64,000 nt of DNA from Lyophyllum atratum (GCA_014905825.1 JACGCN010000009.1:1674001-1738000), one strand, 5' to 3'; shown: positions 47,503 through 60,600, counted from the first letter of the stretch. The notes: a model not told the origin generated them from the sequence alone. A program made the numbers and translations.

Positions 47503-50500
47503 ATGTCTCACTTTTGTGGGTTTTGCGGAAAAGGCCCGTTTCCTACCCTTCCAGGGCTCTCTCGTCATATTCGCCAGACTGTTTCTTGTGACCGAGCTTC
47601 CAAAGAGGAGTTCGGCAAATTTTCCAACGATCTCTGGCAGCCGCAACCCGAAACGACCGAAGCTGCTCAAGAGCAGCCACTTGTCGACAATCCAGAGCCT
47701 GCCATCGAGAATCTCATTGAGGATATCACCCACGCTGAGCAGAGCTTCGACATACCTGGCAGCCCGCCCGCTACACCGCAAACAGCAAACCCTTCCCCAC
47801 GCCGAGCCACCGTTGAGGAAATTCCCGATGAGGACGCCCCACGGGTTCGAGATGAGCTCTATGTCGAATCCTGCCCTGCCGAGCTGAAGGCAGGTGCAAC
47901 TTGGGGTGAAGGCACACCGCACTTTGAGGCTGTTCGTGAACGGCAGGAGGAGAACGGTGAAAGCAAATGGGGGCCCTTTCACGATGAAGAGGATTGGCAG
48001 CTGGGTGAATGGTTAATTCACAATGTTGGACAGAAGCAGACGGAGGCTTACTTGAAGCTTCCCATTGTAAGACCTGCTGTCCTGTCGTCGTTGCTCATCA
48101 ACTGACCTATTCCTCAACTCCAGACACAGAATCGAACGAAACCTTCGTACGACGGCAACCGCAACTTCCTGAAGAAGATTGACAGTCTGCCCACTCAGAG
48201 CCCCGAATGGATGTGCGACATTGTCACAGCTGCCGGAAATCGTCTGAACGAGGACGGACAACCCATGGCCGCCGAAAACTTGGAATTGTGGCGACGGGAC
48301 CCGGTAGAATGTATCAAGGAGTTGATAGGCAATCCAGCCTTCCATGATGCGATGACATACACACCAGAACGGGTGTTCACGGACGAGGAAGGAACGAATC
48401 GTGTATACGGGGAGGCGTCGTCCGGAGATTGGTGGTGGGATACCCAAGTCGGTTCCAAAGTCTATTATCGATCAAAGCTTTAGTTTAACTCAGATACACA
48501 TTGTAGAAAAAACTACCTGTTGGCTCCACCGTTGCGCCCGTCATCCTCTCATCTGATAAGACACATTTATCCCAATATCGGGGTGATAAAAGTGCCTGGC
48601 CGGTCTACCTATCCATAGGAAACATAAGTAAGGCCATCCGTCGCAAGCCAAGCGCCCATGCTACGGTGTTGATTGGTTACTTACCTGTCGCCAAACTGGA
48701 CAACTTCACGGACGAGAGCCGTTCAGTTGAGAAATACCGTCTTTTTCATTACTGTATGCGACGACTGCTTCATCCTTTAATCAAAGCAGGAAAAGAAGGG
48801 GTTGAGCTTACATGTGCTGATGGCTTCATCCGACGTGTCTTCCCAATTCTTGCTGCATACGTCGCCGATTTCCCGGAGCAGTGTCTTGTCGCATGCTGCA
48901 AAGAAAGTTACTGTCCCAAGTGTCGAACTCGTCCTGACGAAAGAGGAGATCCCCAACCTGGAACGCCCCGTAATCAGGAACGGAGCAAAGCCGTTTTGGA
49001 GCAGAAGAGAACAGGACGACGTGTACGGGCATTCGCAGACGAGGGCTTCCGTGCCGCATTCCATCCTTTCTGGGCAGACCTACCTCACACGGACATCTTC
49101 ACATGCTTTACTCCCGATATCCTTCATCAGCTCCACAAGGGTGTTTTCAAGGATCATCTTATGAGCTGGTGTGTCGAGGTGGCGGGGGCTGACGAGATCG
49201 ACGCCAGGTTTCGTGCTATGACTGGGTACCCAGGCCTCCGGTACTTCAAGAATGGCATCTCCTTCGTTTCGCAGTGGACTGGCCGGGAGCACAAAGAAAT
49301 GCAGAGGGTTTTCGTCAGTCTTCTTGGAGGAGCGGTCCAACCAGCAATTCTTCGTACAGCAGCGGCGGTCGTGGATTTCATCTACTACGCACAGTTGCAC
49401 ATCCACACCTCAAAAACCCTGGCAGCATTGGAAGGAGCACTGAAGACGTTTCATGAGAACAAGGATATCTTTGTTCGTGAGGGCGTTCGAGAACACTTCA
49501 ACATTCCCAAACTTCACCAAATGCTACACTATGTTGATGCCATCAAGTCCCGTGGCTCTGCCGATGGCTACAACTCCGAGTCGCCTGAGCGCCTTCACAT
49601 CGACTATGCTAAGGATGCGTACCGAGCCACCAATAAACGGGAATATGTTAAGCAAATGACTATTTGGCTTGGGCGCCAGGAGGCGGTAGCCCAGTATTCG
49701 GCGTACTTGGACTGGATCTCCCAACGCGACCATCGTATTCCTGATCCAGATGATGGCGACTCTGATGATGGAGATATGGACGAGTTATCGCTGAACCCTC
49801 CTGTGCCCAAGGCCACGGCATCATCCACACACACCGTTTCGTTAAACCCTGGCTTCCCGCAGCTGGACTTGACAACGATCTCGTCTCGCTTCAAAGCTCC
49901 CAACTTCCTTCCTTTACTCACCAGTTTTATCCGTAAATTCTATCCTCCGCCCAAGAACCCAATGCTTCCGAACCACACTGACCGCTTTGACCTGTTTAAA
50001 AAATTATCAATCCACCTTCCCGATCTTCCTGCCATTGGCCGGTTCAAATCTTGTGATCGCATTCGATGTACTCCATTGGTCCCCGCCACCCTTGGAAGAC
50101 CTGCTGTTGGCGCCCACTTTGATACAGTCTTGGTACGCCGAGATGATGAACTTGACAATGAGGTGACCCGGGGCACGGCTTTGCAAGGTATGTCCCATAT
50201 TTGCTTTATGGTTGGCTGCAATTGAATGGTCTGCTACCAAAGGACTCCGTGTCGCGCAAGTTAGGGCTATCTTTACCCTTCCCAAGCATCTCCAAGCCCC
50301 GCTGTTATCACAGAGGCTGGCCTATGTCGAATGGTTTACACCTTTGCGAACCCCCGATCCCGATTCGAAGCTCCATTCAGTATCTCGCTCTATCCGGCAG
50401 CATGCTCCTGTCTCTGCAATTATTTCTCTGGAGGATATCGTTAGCAGTTGCCACCTTTCTCCGAAGTATGGTACTCGCCATCATGTAGGCTCATGGACCA

Positions 50501-50595
50501 TGGACACGGCCCTTGAGGCATGTAAAACCTTTACTCTAAACAGGTACATCCATGTGGGAACATTTTACGAGCATCAGTCGCACCTTTTTAAGTAG
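47503..50595 (+). CDS. Plavaka-type transposase, copy 3, 973 aa, intact
   Basis: Exons 47503-48066, 48124-48447, 48507-50187, 50243-50595, same structure as copy 2 and fully open. It carries the Arg of TNRVYG as in copy 1. Its partner gene in this unit is frameshifted, so this copy would rely on accessory protein from another unit if that protein is needed. Confidence 0.95.
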
Positions 50596-51975
50596 TTATG
50601 TTCCTTCCTAATTCTTTTGTTCTGTTGATGGTATGAAGTAGTCGGTTCTGCTTCAAAACCCAGACCACGTCACGATATAGTCTGGTAGGAATACATTTGT
50701 ATTCAAAAATGTGATGCTACGAATCGTTCAGACAGTAAAAAGGTGGTCCAGGTCGCACCCGATAGATCCCCAGCCTCTTGCACTCGGATGCCGTAACCCA
50801 ACATGTTCGTCACATTTTATGCTTCGTCTAGGGAGGTATCTGCATCAGAAAATGCCCAGGATGAGAGAAATCGAAGGAAACTCACAAAATTATGTAGTAT
50901 CTCCCTAACTTGGTATGACGAACCAGAATCAGGCCCCCGGCACTCTATTGATGTGACGCAACGTGTAAATCCTTGTTCTGGGGAAGTATGGGCATCAGAG
51001 AACGCCGTGTGCGATGTAAATGGAAGATGGACTCACGAAGATAGGGCTGCATCTCCTCAAGGTACCACAAATCGAAATCGGCCCGCCTACAGTCCGACGG
51101 AACGTGTTCATCATATTTGCGCCTCCGCCTAAGAAGGTATTGGCATCAGTGAATGCCCCGGATGAAGAAACTTTCGGGGAGAACTCACGAGACAAGGCTA
51201 CATCTCCCAGATGTACCACAAAACAAAATGGGGCCTCCTGTACTCAAACGGTGTGATGGAACACATCCGGTGTATCTATTCCTTCGTCTGCGAAGGCGTC
51301 CCCATCAGATAACACCGAGGATGAGACAAAGCGAAGCTGAACTCACGAAAATATACTCAGAAAATGATGACGTCAGTGGGGCGCGCATCTGGCTCGAATG
51401 CGCGGCTGCCTGACGTCATACTAGAAGAGGCCTCGACGACTCGAGGTGATCTTGCAGGGAGTAGGGACGCCACCGATGAGTACGGAGTAGACGGCGCGAG
51501 GGAAGAAGGTGGCGACAGCGTATCAGGTTACGAGCAGGCCCCTGTGGATGTCGAGTTGGAAAAGAAATACTTACTCAGCAACTCCGAGGGGAGAAGGAGA
51601 GGGAGTAGGACTTACTATATGCACCCTAGTACCAGCTTAGACCCGCCAATGTCCCATCCTCTCAACTGTACAACAGATGCATGAACTGAGGGGTCGATAG
51701 GTTCGTGAAGCCTGGAGAAGATGGAAGTCGGAGTCAAAAGCAACATGGACCGTCGCACATTCCCACGTACCATTCTCGTGACTTGGACGCCCGAGGTGAG
51801 GGAGCGACACGCTGGTTACGCGCTACACCGGTGCCATTTACTATCAATAGCAATCCTGCGTACAGTAGTCTACAAAGGTGCTGCTGTGCCTATGATGGCC
51901 TACAGTTGCCCTACAGACGCAACCCGACCTACATAAATCAGGACAAACTACGGCCAAATAGCTTTTTCCTGATGT
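50596..51975. repeat. truncated right part of unit 3
   Basis: Continues the unit through the 150-bp tandem repeat and CRE-like palindrome pair (51368-51420), then stops at gatgt (51975), the equivalent of 29415 in unit 1. The SINE, MITE and right end are absent. The next base starts unrelated single-copy DNA (tggaaatcgac). Confidence 0.9.
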
Positions 51976-52681
51976 GGAAATCGACAGGCTAACTCACCCA
52001 TTGGAACCCGCCTTCATAAGTTCCTGAGACGTCCATCCGTCGTCGAGTCCACAAAACTTGGAAAGCTACACACCAGAGCAATAACGCTCTTGTCCTCGAG
52101 GTGATGTGCATTTGCATAGGTGTAACATCTCGAATACGCCATCCTTCTTGGGGTCACGAGTTTCAATGCATCCTTGCCAATCATGATCACCGCGCGAACT
52201 GGGGCCTTCTGACCACCCACGTGTAAAGAAGACATCGACAACTCGAAGTTGCCAGACACATCTGTATTTCTATGCGATATCTCTGGGGTGTCTGTTCCGA
52301 TGAAGATAAACATTCGAAGCGTCCGGAGATTCAGACTGCAGTGGATGTCTTCGGGGAATATCATATCGAGCGGTTCATCTGGCCTCGCAAGAAGACACGC
52401 CCCGATCTTCTTAAACTCGTGATATCTATCGAGACTATGACTGGGCTTAAGGTAAGCGGGGTGGTTTTAAATCGTTTCGAAGTCTCTGACTTGACATAAT
52501 TAGCGCCTGGGCCTCTTTAAGCCACTCGGGACGCCACATTCTCCGATCCGGCTTGAATGACATAGCAATTCTCGGGGAGTTCCTTCCTCCAAGATCATCG
52601 GATATATACCGCTTCCACCACTTTTCAAACAGCGGATCTATCCTCCGCAGGTCCACCCTCTCAACATACAAGCACATCCGC
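51976..52681. other. right flank of the array; unassigned minus-strand frame
   Basis: A minus-strand frame of 116 codons (52014-52364; MIFPEDIHCSLNLRTLRMFI) extends upstream as RPDEPLD and resembles the end of a fungal LRR/F-box type protein cut off by the array junction. I cannot show this. Otherwise it is the promoter region of the membrane-protein gene. Confidence 0.3.
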
Positions 52682-53629
52682 ATGCCCATCGACCTCATCG
52701 CCGTCATCATCGCCATAGTAGCCCTCCTGGGATCCATCGCGAACGCCTCCCTCATAGTATGGGAGAAGCGGCACACCGAGCGCCGAAGGCGCTACCACGC
52801 TCTCGCCGATGTCGTCGCCAAGTACCGAGACCCTCTGCACCTCGCAGCAGAGGACCTGGCCATGAAGATCTCCAACATCATCAACAACGATTTCGCCGGG
52901 TGGGTCTCCGAATCTTCCAGCCGCGCGCGTCAGGACTACGCCATAATGCACACGTCCTTCGTGCTGGGGCGTTTATTTTGCTGGTTGTATATCCTGCGCC
53001 GCGACACGCAGTTCCTTCTGCCCTCGAGGCGGTACGATGAGGAGAGTGGGGCGGTCAGGACAGTTTTGAATAATATCCGGATGACGCTCCGCACGACTCG
53101 AGATGACTCCCTTTTCAAAGTCCTCACGGGCGAGCAAGAGGCGATCGGCGAGCTGATGACTGTCGTAGACGAGGCATACATCTTCGCAGCAGAGGGACAA
53201 GGAAATGACGGTGGTGGGAGGCGTCACGGAGGGCAGTGTCGCTGTATCGGTTATGCCAGCTTCGTGCAGAGGTGGAAGCAGGACTCGGAATTCCGGGAGT
53301 GGTTTGGGAGCGTTGTGAATGGGCTCAGAGGAATGAACAGCCTCTCCCGGGGCGTTCAGGCGGGTGTCAGCCTCCCTCGACGACAGTATCCTCCTGAGGA
53401 GAGATTGCGGCGCCTACAACACCAACTGGTGGACCTGATTGAGCGTCTGGATCCCCGCGGTTTGCATAGTAAATCCATTGGTCGATGCGTACCACCCGCG
53501 CGAGCGTGTCTGTGTAAGGCGTGTGGAGGCAAGAATCCTCACGAGCTAGGGCCTTTGACTTCTAGTGGTACCATCCAGGAGAAGGCTGCGAGTCCGCAGA
53601 ATGATGATAAAAGCTACGAAGTGGTGTAG
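52682..53629 (+). CDS. single-pass membrane protein of unknown function, 315 aa
   Basis: Intronless. I start at MPIDLIAVIIAIVALLGSIA because the hydrophobic segment then lies at the N-terminus (about residues 3-25) and is followed by WEKRHTERRRRYHALADVVA; the open frame extends upstream to 52553. After the basic collar comes KYRDPLHLAAEDLAMKISNI, a wording seen in widespread uncharacterised fungal proteins with one N-terminal TM segment. Then follow FVLGRLFCWLYILRRDTQFL and a soluble helical part (GEQEAIGELMTVVDEAYIF). A Cys-rich patch CVPPARACLCKACGGK lies near the C-terminus. Topology suggests an N-terminal anchor with a cytosolic helical domain. No enzyme motif is seen. Confidence 0.7.
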   Translation: MPIDLIAVIIAIVALLGSIANASLIVWEKRHTERRRRYHALADVVAKYRDPLHLAAEDLAMKISNIINNDFAGWVSESSSRARQDYAIMHTSFVLGRLFCWLYILRRDTQFLLPSRRYDEESGAVRTVLNNIRMTLRTTRDDSLFKVLTGEQEAIGELMTVVDEAYIFAAEGQGNDGGGRRHGGQCRCIGYASFVQRWKQDSEFREWFGSVVNGLRGMNSLSRGVQAGVSLPRRQYPPEERLRRLQHQLVDLIERLDPRGLHSKSIGRCVPPARACLCKACGGKNPHELGPLTSSGTIQEKAASPQNDDKSYEVV

Positions 53630-53711
53630 GTTGGGGCGTAGGTCATGAATCTCGATCATTTATCCCGCATCCCATTAAGACAGTGACATAGTATGTAAGC
53701 TGGAATACCAA

Positions 53712-54930
53712 CTAAGCTAACATCAAGCCTGTGGTCAAGGCTAGGAGCGTAGCATGGCGGAGGATCTCCTTTACAATCGTTTCGAAAATCTGTTCTCCCA
53801 TGATCTTGTCGTTAACATGAAAACGGAATGAGAGTTCAACGCGCTTGAGACGAACAAATTTGATTTGGGCGAAGAGGGTGTCGAAAACCTTCCACCCATT
53901 CAGGAAGTCACGATAGGCGGGCACTGGCAGATCGGGTGGGGGCATGCCAATGAAAAACACGAGTGAAAGGCTGTCGAGGCAGTTGATAGCTGGAATGGAA
54001 GAGAGGGCGGCGTGCAGCCAAGGAAGGGGGTTTTCGTGTCCTGGCAGTAATGCCTTCATGGCAAAAGCCAGCGTATTGAGGGAGGGCATATACGACAAGT
54101 CGATTGGGGGACAATGATCAACTGAGAAGTTACATGGTCAGAGCCGCACGCAAGTGTGACGAGCCTTACTCACGATCTGCATCCAGGCTAACGTCGAGGC
54201 GCTCTAGGGAGGTTGTGGCGTGGAGAAGATCGGTTAGTGCAGAGTAGCTCAGCTGGTCTGCGCGGACGTCAAGAATTCTCAGCGCAGAGAGCTCTATCGG
54301 CGACTGGGGTCCAATAAACGCGGAAGCCAAAATACTCTTGTCTATTATGAGTTCCTCGATACTGGTCCTCTCGTCCCCATTCTGGAGACCGGTAGGCTGC
54401 ACTGTGTGTGCATCAGAGCTCCCTGACTGGCCGAATTCCAAGTCCTGCAAATTCAAGGCCTTGATGCGGCGGCGAGAACGGAGGATCTGGAGAAGATCAG
54501 GATAAGGGATATGGAGATGTTGAAGCCGGAGATTCTTTAGTAGCGGTAGCGAACCGATGGCCAATATCAGGGTATTTGGTAGAGGGTCCTCGACGTCGGT
54601 TCGAGACAGGATCCAAATAGTTTCCAAAGAGGTAAGCGTGACGAGTAGGAGGGGGAGAAACTGATCCGCCAGGCTGTCTTCCCCATCATTATGAAAAATG
54701 ACTTCCACGATATAGAGTGCGATACCCGGTGAGGATAAAAGCGTCATATACAGACGGTGGCAGCTGTCCTTCAGGAGGCCAAGGCGTACTTGACGAAAAA
54801 GATGGTAACGGCTTGACCCTAGCCATCTAAGGGAGACAGTTGAACATGCTCGAAGTGCGGGCTTATCAAGGTGAAGAAAGTCAATGATATAGTCGATAAG
54901 TTCGCCAGGATATGCGGCCATAACGGTCAA
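53712..54930 (-). CDS. F-box/LRR-like protein, 388 aa
   Basis: Predicted SCF substrate adaptor. Two exons: 54930-54174 and 54121-53712 (1,167 nt, frame closed across gtgagt...ctcag). The N-terminus AYPGELIDYIIDFLHLDKPA and ACSTVSLRWLGSSRYHLF are F-box-like (P-x-E-L-x-x-x-I-I-D-F-L, then C-x-x-V-S-x-x-W). Leucine-rich segments follow at roughly 30-residue intervals: LPLLKNLRLQHLHIPYPDLL, IKALNLQDLEF, ELSALRILDVRADQL and TTSLERLDVSLDAD. Such F-box genes are strongly expanded in agaricomycetes and often lack orthologues. Substrate unknown. Confidence 0.8.
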
Positions 54931-55448
54931 AAAGTGGTTGAGTGTTGGCAGGTCGCGATGAAGTGGATCTTTGCGGTTTACCTGGGACCGACTTCAAGCT
55001 CAAGTTCGGTTGACTCTCAGGATAAGATTGAGATCGAGGAAAATGGACATAATCACGTGATTACAACACAATCTCCGGTCAGTGTCACGGACGGGGATGA
55101 GTGCAATGCCAGTCATTTCGAGTGGAAGTTAGTTGTTCGGATACATAATTCTAATTACTACGAGGGTATGCTATTATTACTGGTGATCCGTAAGGCTATT
55201 ATCCTGAATGAAAACAAAGATGGTGGTGGTGGTGGTTCATGTGACTCCTGTAGCCCGTAGCTGGCGCCCCGCATGTTCGCTGGGATTTGCAAGCCTCGAG
55301 AGCTCCCTCCAAACAACGCTGATCGAGCAGTTGTGTGTCTCCGATCGCCAACAAGCATGATGATGGTCTCTTGACACAAACAGCGCCGCGCAGGATAAAG
55401 CGTAATCCCTGACACGGGGCCGGGGATTATCGTGAGGTGGCGATCCGT
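54931..55448. other. intergenic, nothing recognised
   Basis: Promoter side of the F-box gene and 3' flank of the next gene. It contains a short (tgg)n run near 55222; no gene. Confidence 0.5.
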
Positions 55449-56912
55449 CTAGGTCTCGCGATATGTTGGCGGAATCTCTTCTATTCCCAGCGCCTCGTCC
55501 ACCTGTATCGCCGACAGCCTTATTCCACTGTCATAGTGCTGTATTGGCGTTCGCACCGGCGACGAAGGCGAACGTGTGTTTGCAGAGGGCTGGAAGCTCG
55601 ACCTACTCGAACTCGCGCCGGACGTGCTGGCCTGGGGTACGTGTCTATCCTTGTGCATCTCTTGGAACGGTATAGGCATCGAAGTGTCGACTCGCAATCG
55701 AGGGAACAGTCCGCGCTTGGATTCTAGAGTGTTCGAGGCGCTGGAGGATATGGTGGAGGGGTATAGTGAGGTCGGAGGGTATGATATGAAAGGCGTGACT
55801 TCGGCATTCGGAGCGTGAGGCAGCCCAAATTTATTATGGTGTTGTCGCTTTCGCCAGAGGAGGAATGCGGCGAAGAGGATGAAGAGGAAGGCAAGGGTCC
55901 CTGCAACGCCGCCTACAATTGCCCCAACGTTCGCCTTTCTAGGGACCTTGCCAGCCGAACCGTTGGCGATGACGAGGTGGTCGAGCGTGAGAGGGACCGT
56001 TTGGCCATTGCCTGCGTGCGTGACCAGGAGGTTATGCGACCCGGCGGATAGGTTGGGGGTCATAAAGAAGAGCTGATTGTACATCATGCTTGCAGATGAG
56101 TCTCGTGAGGAGGCCTTGCCAATTTGAAAGGAAACGGGCGGACCGCCGTCGATGGAGTAGGACCCGGAACTGGAGGTCGACTCTTGCCCGGACACGATCC
56201 CGAACCATGAAAGTTGGGTGCCTGTTGGGTATATCCATGGGTACGGTCTGGTGGCACAGGACACATCTATACGTACCACTAAAATCGATTTTCATCGTCG
56301 AGTTATATTTCGTTGTGCTATTCGCCGATCCACCCCAAGAATGCCAGCTGGTGTCGTAAACGATATCAGGATCGCGGTTGTCGAAAAGGACTGCTTCGTC
56401 ACCCGAATGCGCATCGTACGGTATGTATTGCAAGTAGTCAAACCAGAAAGTCCCTCCGTTGATCGAGACTGCTACTGTCAGCTCGTGAGGGCCGCGACGG
56501 AGCGCATCTTGTCCACAAAGCAACATATTGTTATCGAGGGCGCCAGTCTGTGACGGGAGGCGGTTCAGACCCATGCTTTCTTGGTCGACAAAACATTCCC
56601 ATGTTATATACGCGGTCGTATCGCGTTCACCTGCGGTGTCGATAGACCCGAAGACTTTGACTGACGTTCCTGGAAAGAACTGACATTTCAGCACGCAGAA
56701 TGAAAAGATAGCAAGTATGCAGACGCACCTTCAAAAGCAAAGGACACATTCCCATTCGTCTTAGTTCCATGCAACGTACTTTTGTACGGCGGTCCAAATG
56801 TCCCGACATCGTCTCTGCTCTCCTTGGCCTTGAACCACCCTCCCGCTGTGTATCTTACGCGAGTGTCGGTGTCGTCGATTACGAGGGGTCGTTGAAGGAA
56901 TTGAGTGGACAT
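55449..56912 (-). CDS. type I single-pass membrane protein with beta-sandwich-like ectodomain, 449 aa
   Basis: Three exons: 56912-56729, 56669-56277, 56221-55449 (1,350 nt, closed). The N-terminal region has VIDDTDTRVRYTAGGWF, GTFGPPYKSTLHGTKTNGN, VSFAFEGTSVKVFGSID and ELTVAVSINGGTFWFDYLQY. This matches a family of agaricomycete surface proteins that begin with VDDTD-x-x-I/V-x-Y and contain two similar jelly-roll-like halves. A second half (GTQLSWFGIVSGQ, SYSIDGGPPVSF, LVTHAGNGQTVPLTLDHLVI) precedes one TM helix (VGAIVGGVAGTLAFLFILFA), a basic stop-transfer WRKRQHH and a Ser/Pro-rich cytosolic tail of about 130 residues. There is no cleaved signal peptide; the TM may act as anchor with unconventional targeting. 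Ligand unknown. Confidence 0.8.
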
Positions 56913-57284
56913 TCGGCGGTTGGAGGTCGGTCGTCAAAGACGCAAAGGGTTGCGTTCGCCGTTGAAAATATCATTAGACTGTGAAAAGTGATGTGGCATC
57001 AACTGTGATATCACGCTTGGCGCGTCGCTACATGGCTCGCACAAATAGGGGTTGTGGCTGTACTATCGGATCGGCTTGCAGGATGTGTTGGTACAAGTTG
57101 GCACCTGGAACAGGGTTTCTCAGGAATCTACGACTTATAACTGAGCGGCGATTGACATCTAGGAAGGAGCTGAATTTTTCAGTCAGTCAATTTTTTTGGG
57201 GACAAAGAATCACGATTCAGAACAGTTCAGAACCCGAGTAACCAACCTCTCATCAACTATCTCGGTGAGCATAGCCTGGGATCA

Positions 57285-57580
57285 TTACCTCTGATACGGC
57301 CCTAGAGTGTGAGTATCGGGAGCAGGAGGAGGAGGAGCATATTGCAATTGCTGATATCCAGTCGACGTCGTTACAGGAAGTTCTTCAAGGTGTTGCTGGA
57401 AGGCGGGACCAATGTCCACGAGTTTTGGTCGGTCTCGGGAGTTGCCGACAGAATTATAGCTGAGCAGCGACCCATCATTTGTTGACAGTCCCTTGATTTC
57501 TGAGATTCCTTGGTTGACCAACCTACATGATCAGTATCCCGTCGCTGCAAAATCACTCCGTCAAGGTACATCGACTTCAT
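57285..57580 (-). CDS. possible short gene or 3' exon, unrecognised
   Basis: Frame reading VNQGISEIKGLSTNDGSLLS, then GPAFQQHLEELPVTTSTGYQ and a Pro-rich end, stopping at 57285. It could be spliced from MKSMYLDGVILQRRDTD (57580) through a tgatcatgtag acceptor. No family is recognised. It sits 36 bp beyond the kinase stop on the same strand, so it might be 3' UTR of that gene. Confidence 0.3.
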
Positions 57581-57615
57581 TGTGGAAAAACTATATATTG
57601 ACTAACACTCGTCGT

Positions 57616-60600
57616 TCACGGTCTCTGCATCTTCCTAGTAAATCGTAGAAGGAATGCAAGTCCCGACGATGTACAAGCCATTTTAAAGAAGTCGTGCTAG
57701 ACCGTAGAGTATCACCATGAGCGTGGCAGTTCAAGTCAGGACACGGATTGACCACACACCTCAAGCAGCTCACTTGACCTTGCCCGACTGTACACATCTA
57801 CACACAAACACAAGACCAAGAAATCTTTCAACATTCGACTAAGCGCTTGAGGGTTCTTGAGTCTCGGCGTCCCGTTGATTGCGATCATAGATAGCGCTTT
57901 GGCGGGCTCCTCGTTCATGTAGGGTGGCTCGTCCTCAATCATCTCTATCGTCATAATCCCAAGCGACCAGACATCGACCTTCACACCATATTCCCCCTGC
58001 TTCACGACTTCTGGTGCCATCCAATGGGGCGTTCGAACCAGTCGAACGTTCTGTGCTTTTTTAGCCCTCCTTCCATCCGTCAACCTGGTGCAACTACTAA
58101 AATTGGCTGCGAAAGACAGTATCAACGGCGTGGACGCAGATGGATAAGTTGAAGATGAAAATGCCACTCACCGACTTTGACACGACCAACGACATCAAGT
58201 AGGATGTTGTCTGACTTCACATCACGGTGTATGAAGTTAAAACTGTGTAGGTAATTCAACCCCTTGCAAGTCTATTCTGTATGTTCAGCATGCCATTCCC
58301 CTCCTGGCTCTATCAGGGAGCAAAGGGCAACATACCTCAAAACAGATCCTCGAGATCTGGTCCTCCTCAAGAATATTGTTCTCGATCACATCCCTCAATG
58401 TAGCGCCATCCAGGTATTCTGTGACGATCCACACCGTGTTGCTCTTTACGAGATATGACCCGACGAAATCCACGATGTTCGCATGTTGCAACTCCTTCAT
58501 CGCCAGAATTTCTCTCAGAACCAAATCCTTGTGTAGCCCTTGTGACAGATCCACCTCTTTGATTATTACCTTCTTTCCTGTCACCAACATTTTAGCGACA
58601 TATACATCTCCAGGGTGCCTAAGAATGGAATCATCATGATCAGTAACCAGTCTAACAGGAGCGACCGGAAGAAAGAGAAAAGCACTCAAGCTCACCCCTT
58701 TCCGGTTTTCTTGATCTTTGTATAGATGGGTTCTGGATCGTCATCTGATACAACCCGCCGTAGGTTCTCCATTATCTGCACATCGGTCATCGCACTGATA
58801 TTAAGTATTTCCTTCTGCTTCATCTGGAAATACGCCTTCTTCTCCCGCACGCTCGGCTGGTATGCATACGGAGAACTTGCAGCCCCGTCTGCGGTGCCTA
58901 CAATGGGTTGGAGAGCGGGCATAGATCCAGAGGAGCTACGGATATGGGGTAGGAGCTCGCTGTGTGAAGTCGGCACCTGCAACTCCTCCCGCTCCCCTTC
59001 CCGTTCTGGTGTCAGCTCCCCTTCGTTATCCCGTTCCATCCTCCCCTGAGGTCGTTCATCTTGTTGTAATGGAGATGGGTCTGCCACCGGTGTTGGGACA
59101 TACTTCTTCTGCGACAATGCGCCAGGGCCGTCACCGTGATTTTGGATGTCAGATGTCGAGACTGGTATAGATACACGGGGTGAACCTGATGAACTGCTGT
59201 CTTGCGACCTTGAGGTGAAACGCTTCACCCCCCGATGAAAGTCTTGCGACCCTGAGGTGAAACGCGCACGACTGTTGGTGGGTTTGAAATTGCTTGAGAG
59301 CACCGATCCAGAGACAGCATCATCATTGTCGACTTCTAGCGTTGCCTTCTTTTGTACCTTTGATTTTTCTCTCGCATTTGGGCGGAGAAGAAGGATCTCT
59401 AAACGGGACGTAGTAACCACATCCATGGGCTCGCTCATTCTCTCCCGGAACACAGCGGGAGGAAGGACACTGCTAGACATGCTGGATCTTCGTTCCTGCT
59501 GTCGTTCGGGCAATAATCGCTGGATGACTTGATCAACAGAGGGCCGCTCTAACGGATCCTCCCTCCAGCAATCTTCCATGAGAGCCCATATCCCCTGCGT
59601 CAACCCCCATTCCCGCCAACATGGACTCGAGTCGCCGGGCCGGGCCGGTCGCGTACCAGATTTGACCTTGAATATAATAGTGGCGTCCCTCGGAACGTTG
59701 GCGTAAGGCACGACACCTGTAAAGATCTTGACTTGATTGAGTGTAAAGATCGCACCCGGTTTTTTGACTATGATTACCTCGTAGAAAACGCAAGCCAAAG
59801 CGTACACGTCACTTGCGACCGTATTGGGTACGACTTCGTCGGTTTCCATGTCAAACAGCTCCGGCGCCTGCCATCGGACTGAGCCTCCTTGCGAGGCAAC
59901 TGACGAATGAGACGTCCACGCAATTATGTCTGCGTCGGACACTGAGGATATCCCAAAATCCGCTAGACGCGCTCTCCCTTCATCATCGATGAGGATGTTT
60001 GGCTATCAGGGTAATCCTTCAGCGCAACAAGGTTCGAGTTGGAAAACTGGGCACATACCCCTTTGAGGTCTCCATGGATTATTGCATTGCTATGTAGATA
60101 CGACAACCCCTGAGCAACATCGATGGCCTAGATTTTAGATATGAGCGCAGTAGAAAGGATCGAAGTAAATGACGAGACTCGCCAGTGGGAGACGAGCTGC
60201 TTCAGGTCTACTTTTCAGATACTTCGTAATATCACCCGCCTCCATCCAAGGCGACACGATGCAGATACGAGTCTGGAGGCGATATAGCCCGTATACCGGG
60301 AGCGTGTTTGGATGTGACAACTGGCCCCAGAGTATAGCTTCCTTGGAAAATCTCTGCGACAAATGTCAAAGCGGAAGTTAGATCAGGTGATTGAAGGAGA
60401 TCGACGAACTTACTTTCAAGATGTGCTCCACCTGGTCGCGTTCGTATACCCGTATGGCTTTTATACACACATCTTGGCCGTAAAGCGTCCCTTTGTAGAT
60501 ATCTGCGAAACCTCCGGCAGTAACAGGAAATTGGTCTCCGCGTACAACGTCCTTCAGTTCGTAACACACAGGGTAAAGGCTCGATCCTGCTGAGAGTCTT

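Larger units (their letters stand above)
21633..51975. repeat. head-to-tail array of a 9.4-kb transposon-bearing unit
   Basis: Four blocks in the same orientation: unit 1 at 21633-31675 (10,043 bp including a 600-bp TRIM plus TSD), unit 2 at 31676-40467 (3' truncated), unit 2' at 40468-44790 (5' truncated, begins inside transposase exon 3) and unit 3 at 44791-51975 (3' truncated). Offsets are constant over long stretches (10,043 between units 1 and 2; 13,114 between units 2 and 3). I noticed only a handful of substitutions, one single-base deletion and changes in homopolymer length, so identity is well above 99.5% by eye. Real recent amplification is the simple reading; a long-read assembly error is the alternative. 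Confidence 0.97.

Noticed and set aside
54871..55260. 129-codon plus-strand frame
   Set aside because: Begins antisense to the F-box gene start and runs into a simple repeat; no motif.
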